9,291 bases of DNA from DATDPY01 sp964395765 (GTDB taxonomy: Bacteria > Bacteroidota > Bacteroidia > Cytophagales > Cyclobacteriaceae), in the NCBI GenBank assembly GCA_964395765.1, contig CAYNCU010000171.1:1-9291 (forward strand), in the 5' to 3' direction. Numbering within the stretch: the first letter of the stretch is position 1; the number at the start of each line of letters is the position of its first letter. Both the position numbers and the translations under genes were made by a program. Shown here piece after piece: positions 1 to 5,950 of the stretch. The notes below the pieces were generated by a model, which worked only from the letters and a program-made list of their open reading frames with translations, searched no databases and was not told the DNA's origin.

Positions 1-70
1 AATGGATTTTAATTTTTTAATGAATTTATACTTCTATCCGTCAGACCACTTGGAGCAACCGGGAAGATTC

Positions 71-487
71 TTATTCCTCTTCCAGCCGGATCTCATAAGT
101 TATTTCAGCCGCTTTACGAAACATTTCCGATACGCCGCAATACTTTTCCTGGGATAGGGAAACTGCCTTTTCCACTTTGGAACGGTCTATCTCTTTTCCC
201 TTTAGGATATAGATAATATGTATTTTATTATAGTACTTCGGATGTTCATCGGTCAGTTTTCCGCTAACCCTGATCTGCAGGTCTGAAAATTCCACCCTCA
301 TTTTACCGAGCAGGGAAACGACATCCATACCGGTACATCCTGCCAGGGAAGCAAGCAAAAGGGGTTTCGGGCGGGGTCCCTTATTTTCGCCGCCTACTTT
401 CGGGTCGGCATCAAGAATAATGGTATGATCGCCGATATTCGTTTCAAAGGTCATGTTCTTAAGCCAGCGTCCTGTAATTTCTGTCAT
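71..487 (-). CDS. OsmC/Ohr family protein (YhfA-like thiol protein)
   Basis: The protein has 138 residues and belongs to the OsmC family, small dimeric cytoplasmic proteins that typically reduce organic or hydrogen peroxides with a redox cysteine pair. Both family cysteines are visible: Cys51 in the motif ASLAGCTGMDVV at the start of the central helix, and Cys117 in EKYCGVSEMF. The Pro/Lys-rich segment before Cys51 (GPRPKPLLL) is also typical. The reading frame stays open to a TTG at 517, but the ATG at 487 is preferred because family similarity starts at MTEITGRW and the ten extra residues have no counterpart. No clear Shine-Dalgarno is seen. It lies 142 bp downstream of a codirectional thiamine-binding gene and may be cotranscribed with it. 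YhfA-type members often have no proven peroxidase activity, so the substrate is open. Family assignment is firm. Confidence 0.88.
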   Translation of the reverse strand: MTEITGRWLKNMTFETNIGDHTIILDADPKVGGENKGPRPKPLLLASLAGCTGMDVVSLLGKMRVEFSDLQIRVSGKLTDEHPKYYNKIHIIYILKGKEIDRSKVEKAVSLSQEKYCGVSEMFRKAAEITYEIRLEEE

Positions 488-554
488 GGTTAAAAAATTA
501 ATTTTTCCTGAATGCAATTAAAATAATATTGACTTTAATTCTTGGCAGAATAGG

Positions 555-641
555 TCACCATTAAACTGGTCAACCACTATTCTCGCTTACCAGTTTACCA
601 GTTTACCATTCTACCATTAAACCATTATACTATTCTCCATT
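555..641. repeat. Degenerate in-phase 8-bp tandem repeat
   Basis: Reading octamers from 555 gives TCACCATT, AAACTGGT, CAACCACT, ATTCTCGC, then from 587 TTACCAGT twice, TTACCATT, CTACCATT, AAACCATT, ATACTATT and a 7-bp CTCCATT. The consensus is roughly TTACCATT. The seven units from 587 on are clear; those from 555 to 586 are worn, although the unit at 555 keeps phase. The array runs into the 3' end of the neighbouring minus-strand gene and includes its stop codon (630-632). The pattern is read directly from the sequence; any role is unknown. Confidence 0.8.
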
Positions 642-935
642 GTTTTTATACTTGTGCATTTTTTCATCAATCGTCACATTCCCTGATTTTCGGGCCTGAA
701 TTTTAATATTGATCAGCAAGTCTTCGGACCCGGCCATAAAGCACCGGTCCTTAATTTTTTCTACAAGCTTCATGATTTGTGAATATTCACCCTCCACCAC
801 AGTTTCAAAAGGGCACACCTGGTAGGGCAAGCCGGAATTCCTGATTTCATCAATCGCTTCATCCACGATAGCGTAAATGTGTTTTTCCTTCGATTGAGGT
901 AATACCTGGATGGCCGCATTAATTTGATTTTCCAT
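630..935 (-). CDS. MTH1187-family thiamine-binding protein
   Basis: This 101-residue protein resembles the MTH1187/YkoF-like family (Pfam Thiamine_BP, formerly DUF77), small ferredoxin-like-fold proteins that bind thiamine or related pyrimidines. The family order is visible: an N-terminal beta strand (INAAIQVLPQ), a helix (residues 18-33), the segment SGLPYQVCPFETVVEGE (about 34-50), a second helix with KIKDRCFMAGSEDL, and a closing strand LLINIKIQARKS. The ATG at 935 is well supported: AAGGAA lies 7 nt upstream on the minus strand. The last residues (NNGE) and the TAG stop fall inside an octamer repeat, so the very C-terminus may be repeat-derived. There is no thiamine transporter or synthesis gene in the window, so its partner is unknown. 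A cytoplasmic thiamine or HMP binding role is inferred from the family only. Confidence 0.8.
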   Translation of the reverse strand: MENQINAAIQVLPQSKEKHIYAIVDEAIDEIRNSGLPYQVCPFETVVEGEYSQIMKLVEKIKDRCFMAGSEDLLINIKIQARKSGNVTIDEKMHKYKNNGE

Positions 936-1021
936 AGATTATTTCCTTACAAGTTTACTATATCGGTAATACAAAACTCAATGATAAAAATCAACATTTT
1001 TAATTTAACTATTCGGAATTA

Positions 1022-1035
1022 TCAGGTATTCCTGA
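1022..1035. promoter_or_regulatory. Small palindrome in divergent intergenic region
   Basis: The 163-bp region 936-1098 separates two divergent genes and should hold both promoters. It is AT-rich. The only clear symmetric element is TCAGG-TATT-CCTGA, a 5-bp inverted repeat with a 4-base centre. No perfect TAnnTTTG box is seen in either direction; the nearest is TAAACTTG on the minus strand just before the thiamine-binding gene. The palindrome could be an operator or a chance hairpin. Confidence 0.22.
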
Positions 1036-1098
1036 AGAATTAAGGAAAATATTAAAACTATCCTTTAATTTCATGCCGGAACCGGATTCAACTTGAAC

Positions 1099-1731
1099 AT
1101 GAATACGATAGAGGTTTGTTTTTCCCCGATGTTATATGACAGTAAGATAACGAAGGATAATTTCATCACGGTGATCGTTGATATTCTTCGTGCCACCACT
1201 TCCATCTGTGCTGCCCTGGGTAATGGCGTGAAATCGGTTTTACCGGTAGCCGGTATTGAGGCCGCCAAAGAATATAAAAACAAAGGATATATTGTCGCTT
1301 GTGAAAGGAACGGCCAGATCCTCGACTTTGCCGATACGGGGAATTCTCCTTCTGACTTTATAAAGGATGAATTCAAAAACAAAGCCATCGTTTTTTCAAC
1401 GACCAACGGCACCCGGGCTGCCGGTTTGGCCGGCGATGCCGTGAAGATAGTGGCAGGGTCTTTCGTCAATATTTCGGCGGTATCGGAATGGCTGAAGAGT
1501 CAAAATAAAAATGTAGTAATATTCTGTGCCGCCTGGAAAAACCTGTTTAACCTTGAAGATTCCGTTTTTGCAGGGGCCCTCACGGAAAAATTATTGAAGA
1601 GCAGCGAGTATATTACGGAATGCGACGCTGCCAAAGCCTCCCTCGATCTTTGGAGCATTGCCAAACATGACCTCCCCGGATACCTTTCAAAATCATCTCA
1701 CCGGTTTTGGCACCAAGATGCCGAGCGATAA
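1099..1731 (+). CDS. comB: 2-phosphosulfolactate phosphatase (ComB family), N-terminal part, broken by gap
   Basis: ComB is a Mg-dependent phosphatase that converts 2-phospho-3-sulfolactate to 3-sulfolactate. It is a coenzyme M step in methanogens and has homologues in many bacteria. Family motifs are clear: VIVDILRATTSICAAL (residues 26-40), DTGNSPSDF (79-87), FSTTNGTRAAGL (99-110) and the acidic FCAAWKNLFNLEDSVFAGAL (142-161). ATG 1099 is preferred over the in-frame TTG at 1093. The frame is authentic up to about base 1704 (residue 202, ...SKSSHR). The eight residues that follow before the TAA (FWHQDAER) do not fit the family and come from a 33-bp contig tip next to the N run. The real continuation lies after the gap at 1764-1874, giving 238 residues in all, a normal ComB length. 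The role in a non-methanogen (sulfolactate or another sulfonate) is inferred. Confidence 0.88.
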   Translation: MNTIEVCFSPMLYDSKITKDNFITVIVDILRATTSICAALGNGVKSVLPVAGIEAAKEYKNKGYIVACERNGQILDFADTGNSPSDFIKDEFKNKAIVFSTTNGTRAAGLAGDAVKIVAGSFVNISAVSEWLKSQNKNVVIFCAAWKNLFNLEDSVFAGALTEKLLKSSEYITECDAAKASLDLWSIAKHDLPGYLSKSSHRFWHQDAER

Positions 1732-1763
1732 CCGGGCNNNNNNNNNNAAAATCATCTCACCGG
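1689..1763. other. Scaffold gap with duplicated 16-bp contig ends
   Basis: Ten Ns occupy 1738-1747. The 16 bases AAAATCATCTCACCGG stand immediately right of the gap (1748-1763) and also left of it (1689-1704). Joining the two copies restores an open ComB frame. The 33 bases between the left copy and the Ns (1705-1737) do not encode ComB-like sequence. They form, with the end of the left copy, an imperfect inverted repeat: CCGGTT at 1701-1706 with AACCGG at 1730-1735, and inside it GGCA at 1709-1712 with TGCC at 1719-1722. The simplest reading is a failed merge of overlapping contigs with a faulty left tip. A real insertion hidden by the Ns cannot be fully excluded. Confidence 0.85.
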
Positions 1764-1874
1764 AACCGGCTTCGCCATCTTGTTTCAGAAGAAGATTACC
1801 GGTATACCCTTAGCATCGACGCAGTTCCTGTCGTCCCGGTATTAAAGAAGGGTTGGTTTGAAGTAATTCAGTAA
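1749..1874 (+). CDS. comB: ComB family phosphatase, C-terminal part after gap
   Basis: Translating from 1749 gives KSSHR (the overlap with the left piece), then NRLRHLVSEED, YRYTLSIDAVPVVPVL and KKGWFEVIQ before TAA at 1872-1874. This matches the ComB C-terminus, where a Ser-His-x-Arg-Leu segment is followed by a short acidic stretch and a hydrophobic strand of the type DxVPVVPVL. It has no start of its own and is not a separate gene. Merging 1099-1704 with 1764-1874 gives one 238-residue protein. The frame offset across the gap (59 bases between repeat copies, not a multiple of three) explains why the left piece alone ends early. The piece is convergent with the next gene. Confidence 0.85.
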   Translation, partial: KSSHRNRLRHLVSEEDYRYTLSIDAVPVVPVLKKGWFEVIQ

Positions 1875-1938
1875 TTGAAATTATTATTATTATGTTCGCT
1901 TTCTAAGGAATCGAATAACAAGAATTAATCAAACGACG

Positions 1939-1990
1939 GGAGACCCTCTCCTTCACCCCGCTACGGAGGAGAAAGCCGGGTTAAGCCCGG
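1939..1990. terminator. Structured GC-rich segment between convergent genes (possible terminator)
   Basis: Between the ComB stop and the convergent lipoprotein gene lies a GC-rich island in AT-rich surroundings. TCTCCTTC (1947-1954) can pair with GGAGGAGA (1965-1972) across a 10-base loop, an 8-bp stem with one G-T pair. The same TCTCC can instead pair with GGAGA at 1939-1943. A second hairpin, CCGGG (1976-1980) with CCCGG (1986-1990), follows. No T-run follows on either strand, so a classical intrinsic terminator is not shown. It could act as a two-way terminator or be a remnant of a dispersed palindromic repeat. Confidence 0.35.
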
Positions 1991-2008
1991 AGATAACATT
2001 TTCAGCGA

Positions 2009-3184
2009 TCAACTTCCGGCATAGGTAAGCCTGTATATTTTATTACCAAGATCGTCGCTGAACAGCAAAGATCCGTCAGGGGCATTAACCACGTCCACAG
2101 GTCGGCCCAGGACTTTGCCGTCATCGGTCAAAAATTTAACATAGGTAAGTTCGCCATAAGGTTTTCCGTCATCAAAGAGGACCCTATCGACGCAATATCC
2201 CGCTTTATCGGTACGATTCCAGGAACCGTGGAAAGCCACAAAGGCATCCCCCTTCATATCCGTCGGAAATTTATCGCTGGCACAAAAAGTCCAGCCGCAA
2301 GGAGCCCAGTGTGCTCCTGTGCACCAGGCGGGAGGAATCGTTTTTGCCGCCAGTTCTACTATATCGGGGCGATTCATGTATTCATATCGCGGAACCCGGT
2401 TCCCCACAATGAAAGGATGTCCGTAAAATCCATCCTGCACGTAATGGTTGAATTCTCCCGGAGGATTCAGGTCGGTGATCGGTTGCCTGCTTCCGGCATC
2501 TTTATCTTCAAGGTACTGTCCGAAATTATCGCTGCCGTGATCGAAGCCCCAGATCTCATCGCTTCCCGGTCTGACTAGCAGTTTTTCCGTGTTCCTAAGC
2601 CCTGAACAGAAAAGCTTTTTATCTCCGCCGTTTAGATCATAGGACCAGATCTTGAGCCTGTCCGTTTTGGAATCATCATTGATATTTCCCGAACAACCGA
2701 TAGAAGTATACAATCGATTGCCGGTGATGAGGATGGAACGGTACCAATGCCCTCCTCCTTTCGGCAGCTGTCCATCGGGGATCACGGTCACTTCCTCATC
2801 GGCGACACCATCGCCGTCCTTGTCGCGAGCTTTGAAAACAGCTCCGGAAACGGTGAACCACAACCAGCCGTCATGCCAGACCATTCCATGAACAGTCTGG
2901 TGTCCCTTGACAAATGTCTTCACCACCTCGTAGGTACCATCCCCGTCTTTATCGAAACACGATTTGATTTCACCGCTTCCCGGAAGAGCGACAAACAATA
3001 CCCCATCCGGTGAAAATTTCAGAAAACGAGGGTTTTTTATTGTATTAACTGCGATACTTAATTTAAAACCTTTTCTTACCCATATGCCGGGATCGGGAAT
3101 TTCTGTTCCTGCCCTGTTTTCGCAGGATTGATACATACAAAAAATTATCGCCAGAATCAGTAAAAAGGATTTAGGTTTGATCAT
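2009..3184 (-). CDS. Glucose/sorbosone dehydrogenase-family beta-propeller lipoprotein
   Basis: The 391-residue protein starts with a lipoprotein signal peptide (hydrophobic residues 7-18, lipobox YQSC, acylated Cys21), so it is exported and membrane-anchored. The rest resembles the PQQ-dependent glucose/sorbosone dehydrogenase propeller family (GSDH, Pfam PF07995). Visible signatures are GHWYRSILI with His146, a candidate for the catalytic His of the family, SGLRN (Arg197-Asn198, as at the PQQ site of soluble glucose dehydrogenase), AFHGSWNR (317-324) and the final blade GRPVDVVNAPDGSLLFSDD. Two calcium-type DxDGDG loops lie at 78-83 and 121-126, one per blade. ATG 3184 is chosen because it places the signal peptide correctly. 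Whether PQQ is used is uncertain: many such bacterial lipoproteins have no tested activity, and no PQQ genes are nearby. It is divergent from the aminopeptidase gene, with only 43 bp between the outermost start codons. Confidence 0.82.
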   Translation of the reverse strand: MIKPKSFLLILAIIFCMYQSCENRAGTEIPDPGIWVRKGFKLSIAVNTIKNPRFLKFSPDGVLFVALPGSGEIKSCFDKDGDGTYEVVKTFVKGHQTVHGMVWHDGWLWFTVSGAVFKARDKDGDGVADEEVTVIPDGQLPKGGGHWYRSILITGNRLYTSIGCSGNINDDSKTDRLKIWSYDLNGGDKKLFCSGLRNTEKLLVRPGSDEIWGFDHGSDNFGQYLEDKDAGSRQPITDLNPPGEFNHYVQDGFYGHPFIVGNRVPRYEYMNRPDIVELAAKTIPPAWCTGAHWAPCGWTFCASDKFPTDMKGDAFVAFHGSWNRTDKAGYCVDRVLFDDGKPYGELTYVKFLTDDGKVLGRPVDVVNAPDGSLLFSDDLGNKIYRLTYAGS

Positions 3185-3227
3185 GTCTGATTTTTTTAGA
3201 GGTTAATTCATCAATAGTATTACCGGT

Positions 3228-4760
3228 ATGCAATCAATATTAAGTAAACTTGAGGAAGAAAAATTGTTTGCATATTCAAATCGTCTCAAAATGAGCGCAT
3301 TCAATTTACAATATATCGTTTATTTTTTTACCATACCGGCGGCAATAAATTTCTCTTATGGACAGTATTTCCCGGAGCATGATGAACTGACACCGGCATT
3401 TCATAAGGAAAGAAGAGAATTGCTTCGTGAAAAACTGCCCTCGAATTCTGTTGCAATTTTTTTTACCAATCCTGTCAGGAACCGAAGCAATGATATCGAT
3501 TATGTTTATCACCCCGACCCTGATTTTTTCTACCTTACCGGTTATACCGAACCCAATGCCGTACTTTTGTTGTTTAAAAATGAACAGCAGGATAAGGAAG
3601 GGAATAAATTCAATGAGATCATTTTTGTTCAGCCAAAAAGTGAATGGGACGAAATGTGGTTTGGGAAACGACTGGGTGTGAAAGGAGTAAAAGAAAAACT
3701 GGGTTTCGGCAAAGTTTACCCGAACGCCGATTTCTTATACTACGATCCGGGTTTTAAAAATTTTGACAGGATACTTTACAAGCCATTTAATAATGACATC
3801 AGGAATACGGAAGATAACGGCGACCTTTATGATCTTGTAGAATGGTTTAAAGAAAAAGCCGGCATTACCGATACGCTTCAAGCCGGCAAAAAAGGGAAAT
3901 CAGGACCTAAACTGGATCATAAAAGCCTTGAAAAGATCATGGGAGAATTGAGGGAAATAAAAACCCCGGAAGAGATAGCGCTGTTGAAAAAAGCAATAAA
4001 AATTACCTGTCTCGGGCAGAATGAAGCGATGAAGGCCGCTTATCCGGGCATATCGGAAAAAAGCCTTCAGGCTATTCAGGAATTCGTTCACAGGATATAT
4101 GGATCTGAAGCCGAAGGTTATCCACCGATCGTCGGTTCAGGAGAAAATTCCTGCATCTTACATTATGAAGAAAATACAAGGGCGAAAACTGACAGCGGCG
4201 ATCTTGTCCTGATGGACATCGGGGCGGAGTATAACGGATATTCAGCCGATATCACACGGACGATACCGGTAAGCGGAACTTTTACCCGAGAACAAAAACA
4301 GATCTATGATATAGTACTGAAAGCCCAGCAGGCTTCCATTGATAATTGTAAACAGGGTGAAAGCTACAGAAATTTTGAAAATGCAGGGAGGGAGGCAGTC
4401 ACCGAAGGATTAATGGAGTTAGGGATCATTCATGAGGAATCGGAGGCATTCAGCTATCTTCCGCACGGCATCAGCCATCCTATTGGCCTGGATGTCCATG
4501 ACGCCGGGGATATTACTACCCTGAAAGAAAACATGGTGATAACCATTGAACCCGGAATTTATATTCCGGAAGGAAGTCCATGCGACAAAAAATGGTGGAA
4601 AACCGGTATCAGGATCGAAGATGACCTCCTGGTAAACAAGAAAGGTTGTGAGGTATTGTCGACACTTTCGCCCCGGACCACCGACGCCATAGAGGCTATG
4701 ATGAAAGAACCGGGAATGCTGGATAAATATTCATTTCCGGTTCTTGATTCCATAAAATAA
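3228..4760 (+). CDS. pepP: Exported Xaa-Pro aminopeptidase (peptidase M24B, PepP type)
   Basis: The enzyme would remove an N-terminal residue preceding proline. The aminopeptidase P N-terminal domain spans about residues 56-210 (with SNDIDYVYHPDPDFFYLTGY at 87-106), and the pita-bread M24 domain about 245-485. All five metal ligands are present: Asp330 and Asp341 (LMDIGAEYNGYSADITRT), His417 (LPHGISHPIGLDVHD), Glu441 (ITIEPGIYI) and Glu464 (GIRIEDD). His312, His413 and His424 match the active-site histidines of E. coli PepP. The start is unclear. Coordinates use the outermost ATG, but its n-region is long and acidic. ATG 3291 gives a 25-residue signal peptide ending SYGQ. TTG 3264, with GAGGAAG shortly upstream, adds Arg and Lys before the same hydrophobic stretch and is perhaps the best choice. 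Homologues in Bacteroidota usually carry a signal peptide. Function is confident; location is likely periplasmic. Confidence 0.93.
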   Translation: MQSILSKLEEEKLFAYSNRLKMSAFNLQYIVYFFTIPAAINFSYGQYFPEHDELTPAFHKERRELLREKLPSNSVAIFFTNPVRNRSNDIDYVYHPDPDFFYLTGYTEPNAVLLLFKNEQQDKEGNKFNEIIFVQPKSEWDEMWFGKRLGVKGVKEKLGFGKVYPNADFLYYDPGFKNFDRILYKPFNNDIRNTEDNGDLYDLVEWFKEKAGITDTLQAGKKGKSGPKLDHKSLEKIMGELREIKTPEEIALLKKAIKITCLGQNEAMKAAYPGISEKSLQAIQEFVHRIYGSEAEGYPPIVGSGENSCILHYEENTRAKTDSGDLVLMDIGAEYNGYSADITRTIPVSGTFTREQKQIYDIVLKAQQASIDNCKQGESYRNFENAGREAVTEGLMELGIIHEESEAFSYLPHGISHPIGLDVHDAGDITTLKENMVITIEPGIYIPEGSPCDKKWWKTGIRIEDDLLVNKKGCEVLSTLSPRTTDAIEAMMKEPGMLDKYSFPVLDSIK

Positions 4761-4795
4761 TATTCATAACCGGAATGAGATGAAAACTATTACCC

Positions 4796-4839
4796 GGCAT
4801 TATGCCTGGAAGGCACTTAGAATCCCGAAGAAATCTTCG
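4796..4839. terminator. Paired small hairpins between convergent genes (possible terminator)
   Basis: The 89-bp space between the convergent aminopeptidase and BtuG-like genes contains two perfect inverted repeats: GGCAT-T-ATGCC (4796-4806) and CGAAGA-AA-TCTTCG (4826-4839, realistically a 5-bp stem with an AAAT loop). Neither is followed by a clear T-run on either strand. The position suggests transcription end signals for both genes, but the stems are short and the call is tentative. Confidence 0.3.
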
Positions 4840-4849
4840 TGAAATTGCA

Positions 4850-5941
4850 TTATTGTACATTAACGAAAACAAAATCGCTCGGGCCACGGTCGACCTGTGC
4901 AGAGTCAAGCAAAAGACCGTTATTATTATAGGCATAGATCATACCATTGGACTGGAATCCTTTTGCGTCGGCGACATATACATTATTATTGTCGGGATCC
5001 ACTCCTAATCCATAAAGATTATCCCTTGAAATTACCGATGTAAAACTAAATGACCCCTGGCTGACAGGCTGGGCAAAGACGATATTTTTACTGGAAGAAT
5101 AGTCGGCCGACCATTGTTCACTCATAAGATAAATCACATCCCCGGTTCCATTGATGGCAATTTTTCCGTTCAATGTTATACTTTCGGGCAGGTTAAAGGT
5201 CGAAATTACTTTGAGTTCAACCGGATCAATCTTCTCGATGGCAGAACGCGTGGAATCGAGGCCGGTGCAGGCTACCCATAAATCGCCGGATTTATCGCTG
5301 ACAAATCTTACCGGGCCATAAGCCACATCAATTTCACCAACGTCCGTAAGATCTCTCGCGTTGTAAACGCTCACCTTATTGGTTGCGCTGTTGGCCACAA
5401 AAATATAATCGCCTGTAACGATTATCCCTTCGGGCCTGGACAAGGTGGTAACGGAGTCGGTTATTTGAAGGTTATCCAGGTTAATTTCAATAATCTTTGA
5501 TTGTTTGTTATTATAATCGGCGTCGTAAGGTCCCCAGTCCGTAACATACCCCTTATTGTCTTTTCCCGCAAAATAACGGGGATTGGAAAAACCGGATGTT
5601 ATCTCACCGGCTGATGTGAAAGTAAGCGCATCGACGACTTCAAGCCTCCCCAGTTCGTCGACCAGGTAACCCTTATTTTTATAAATCGCAAGTGATTGAA
5701 TCACACCGGCAAAGGGCCTGCCGTTTGCGTTTTGAAATACATTATGGTACACGTCACCGTTTTCAAAATTAATGAATGTGACCTCCCCGTCGGCATCGGA
5801 ATAATTGCCTTCATCGACAACGAATACACCCTTGTTAAATTCCGTGGTATTTACTCCCCCGTCATTTTTGTTTTTATTGCACGACCAAAGGAAAACGGAG
5901 GGAAAAATACAGATCAAATAAAATAGGATTGAATTTCTCAT
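4850..5941 (-). CDS. btuG: BtuG-like beta-propeller lipoprotein (corrinoid capture)
   Basis: The 363-residue lipoprotein (hydrophobic residues 5-19, lipobox LWSC, acylated Cys21) consists of YncE/DUF5074-type propeller repeats. Hallmarks include GVFVVDEGNYS (38-48), NPRYFAG (120-126), LSRPEGIIV (167-175), YIFVANSATNKVSVYN (179-194) and GLGVDPDNNNVYVADAKG (311-328). Established knowledge: in gut Bacteroides, BtuG lipoproteins of this fold sit on the cell surface, bind B12 very tightly and cap BtuB. Here the gene starts 9 bp after the btuB-type receptor gene, itself preceded by a cobalamin riboswitch, so the same role is inferred. No strong Shine-Dalgarno precedes ATG 5941, and translational coupling is possible. 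Residues after Cys21 (NKNKNDGG) are not a strongly acidic surface-export signal, so surface exposure is likely by homology but not proven. Alternative: another propeller protein with a different ligand. Confidence 0.82.
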   Translation of the reverse strand: MRNSILFYLICIFPSVFLWSCNKNKNDGGVNTTEFNKGVFVVDEGNYSDADGEVTFINFENGDVYHNVFQNANGRPFAGVIQSLAIYKNKGYLVDELGRLEVVDALTFTSAGEITSGFSNPRYFAGKDNKGYVTDWGPYDADYNNKQSKIIEINLDNLQITDSVTTLSRPEGIIVTGDYIFVANSATNKVSVYNARDLTDVGEIDVAYGPVRFVSDKSGDLWVACTGLDSTRSAIEKIDPVELKVISTFNLPESITLNGKIAINGTGDVIYLMSEQWSADYSSSKNIVFAQPVSQGSFSFTSVISRDNLYGLGVDPDNNNVYVADAKGFQSNGMIYAYNNNGLLLDSAQVDRGPSDFVFVNVQ

Positions 5942-5950
5942 AGATAAATA

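Noticed and set aside
555..641. CRISPR array
   Set aside because: Units are 8 bp, contiguous and without spacers, and no cas genes are near.
1071..1469. 132-codon minus-strand open frame opposite comB
   Set aside because: It is antisense to clear ComB motifs and its translation is low-complexity (Ala, Pro and Ser rich) without recognisable features.
1689..1763. Mobile-element insertion with 16-bp target duplication in comB
   Set aside because: The coding frame resumes exactly at the repeat, the gap is a placeholder of 10 Ns, and no transposase or integrase sequence is visible; an assembly overlap explains it better.
2228..3013. Plus-strand open frames opposite the sorbosone-dehydrogenase-like gene
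   Set aside because: They are antisense shadows of a well-supported gene whose motifs cover the same bases.
4696..5008. Short open frames on both strands across the aminopeptidase/BtuG-like junction
   Set aside because: They overlap the ends of two well-supported convergent genes and have no domain, signal or plausible start site.
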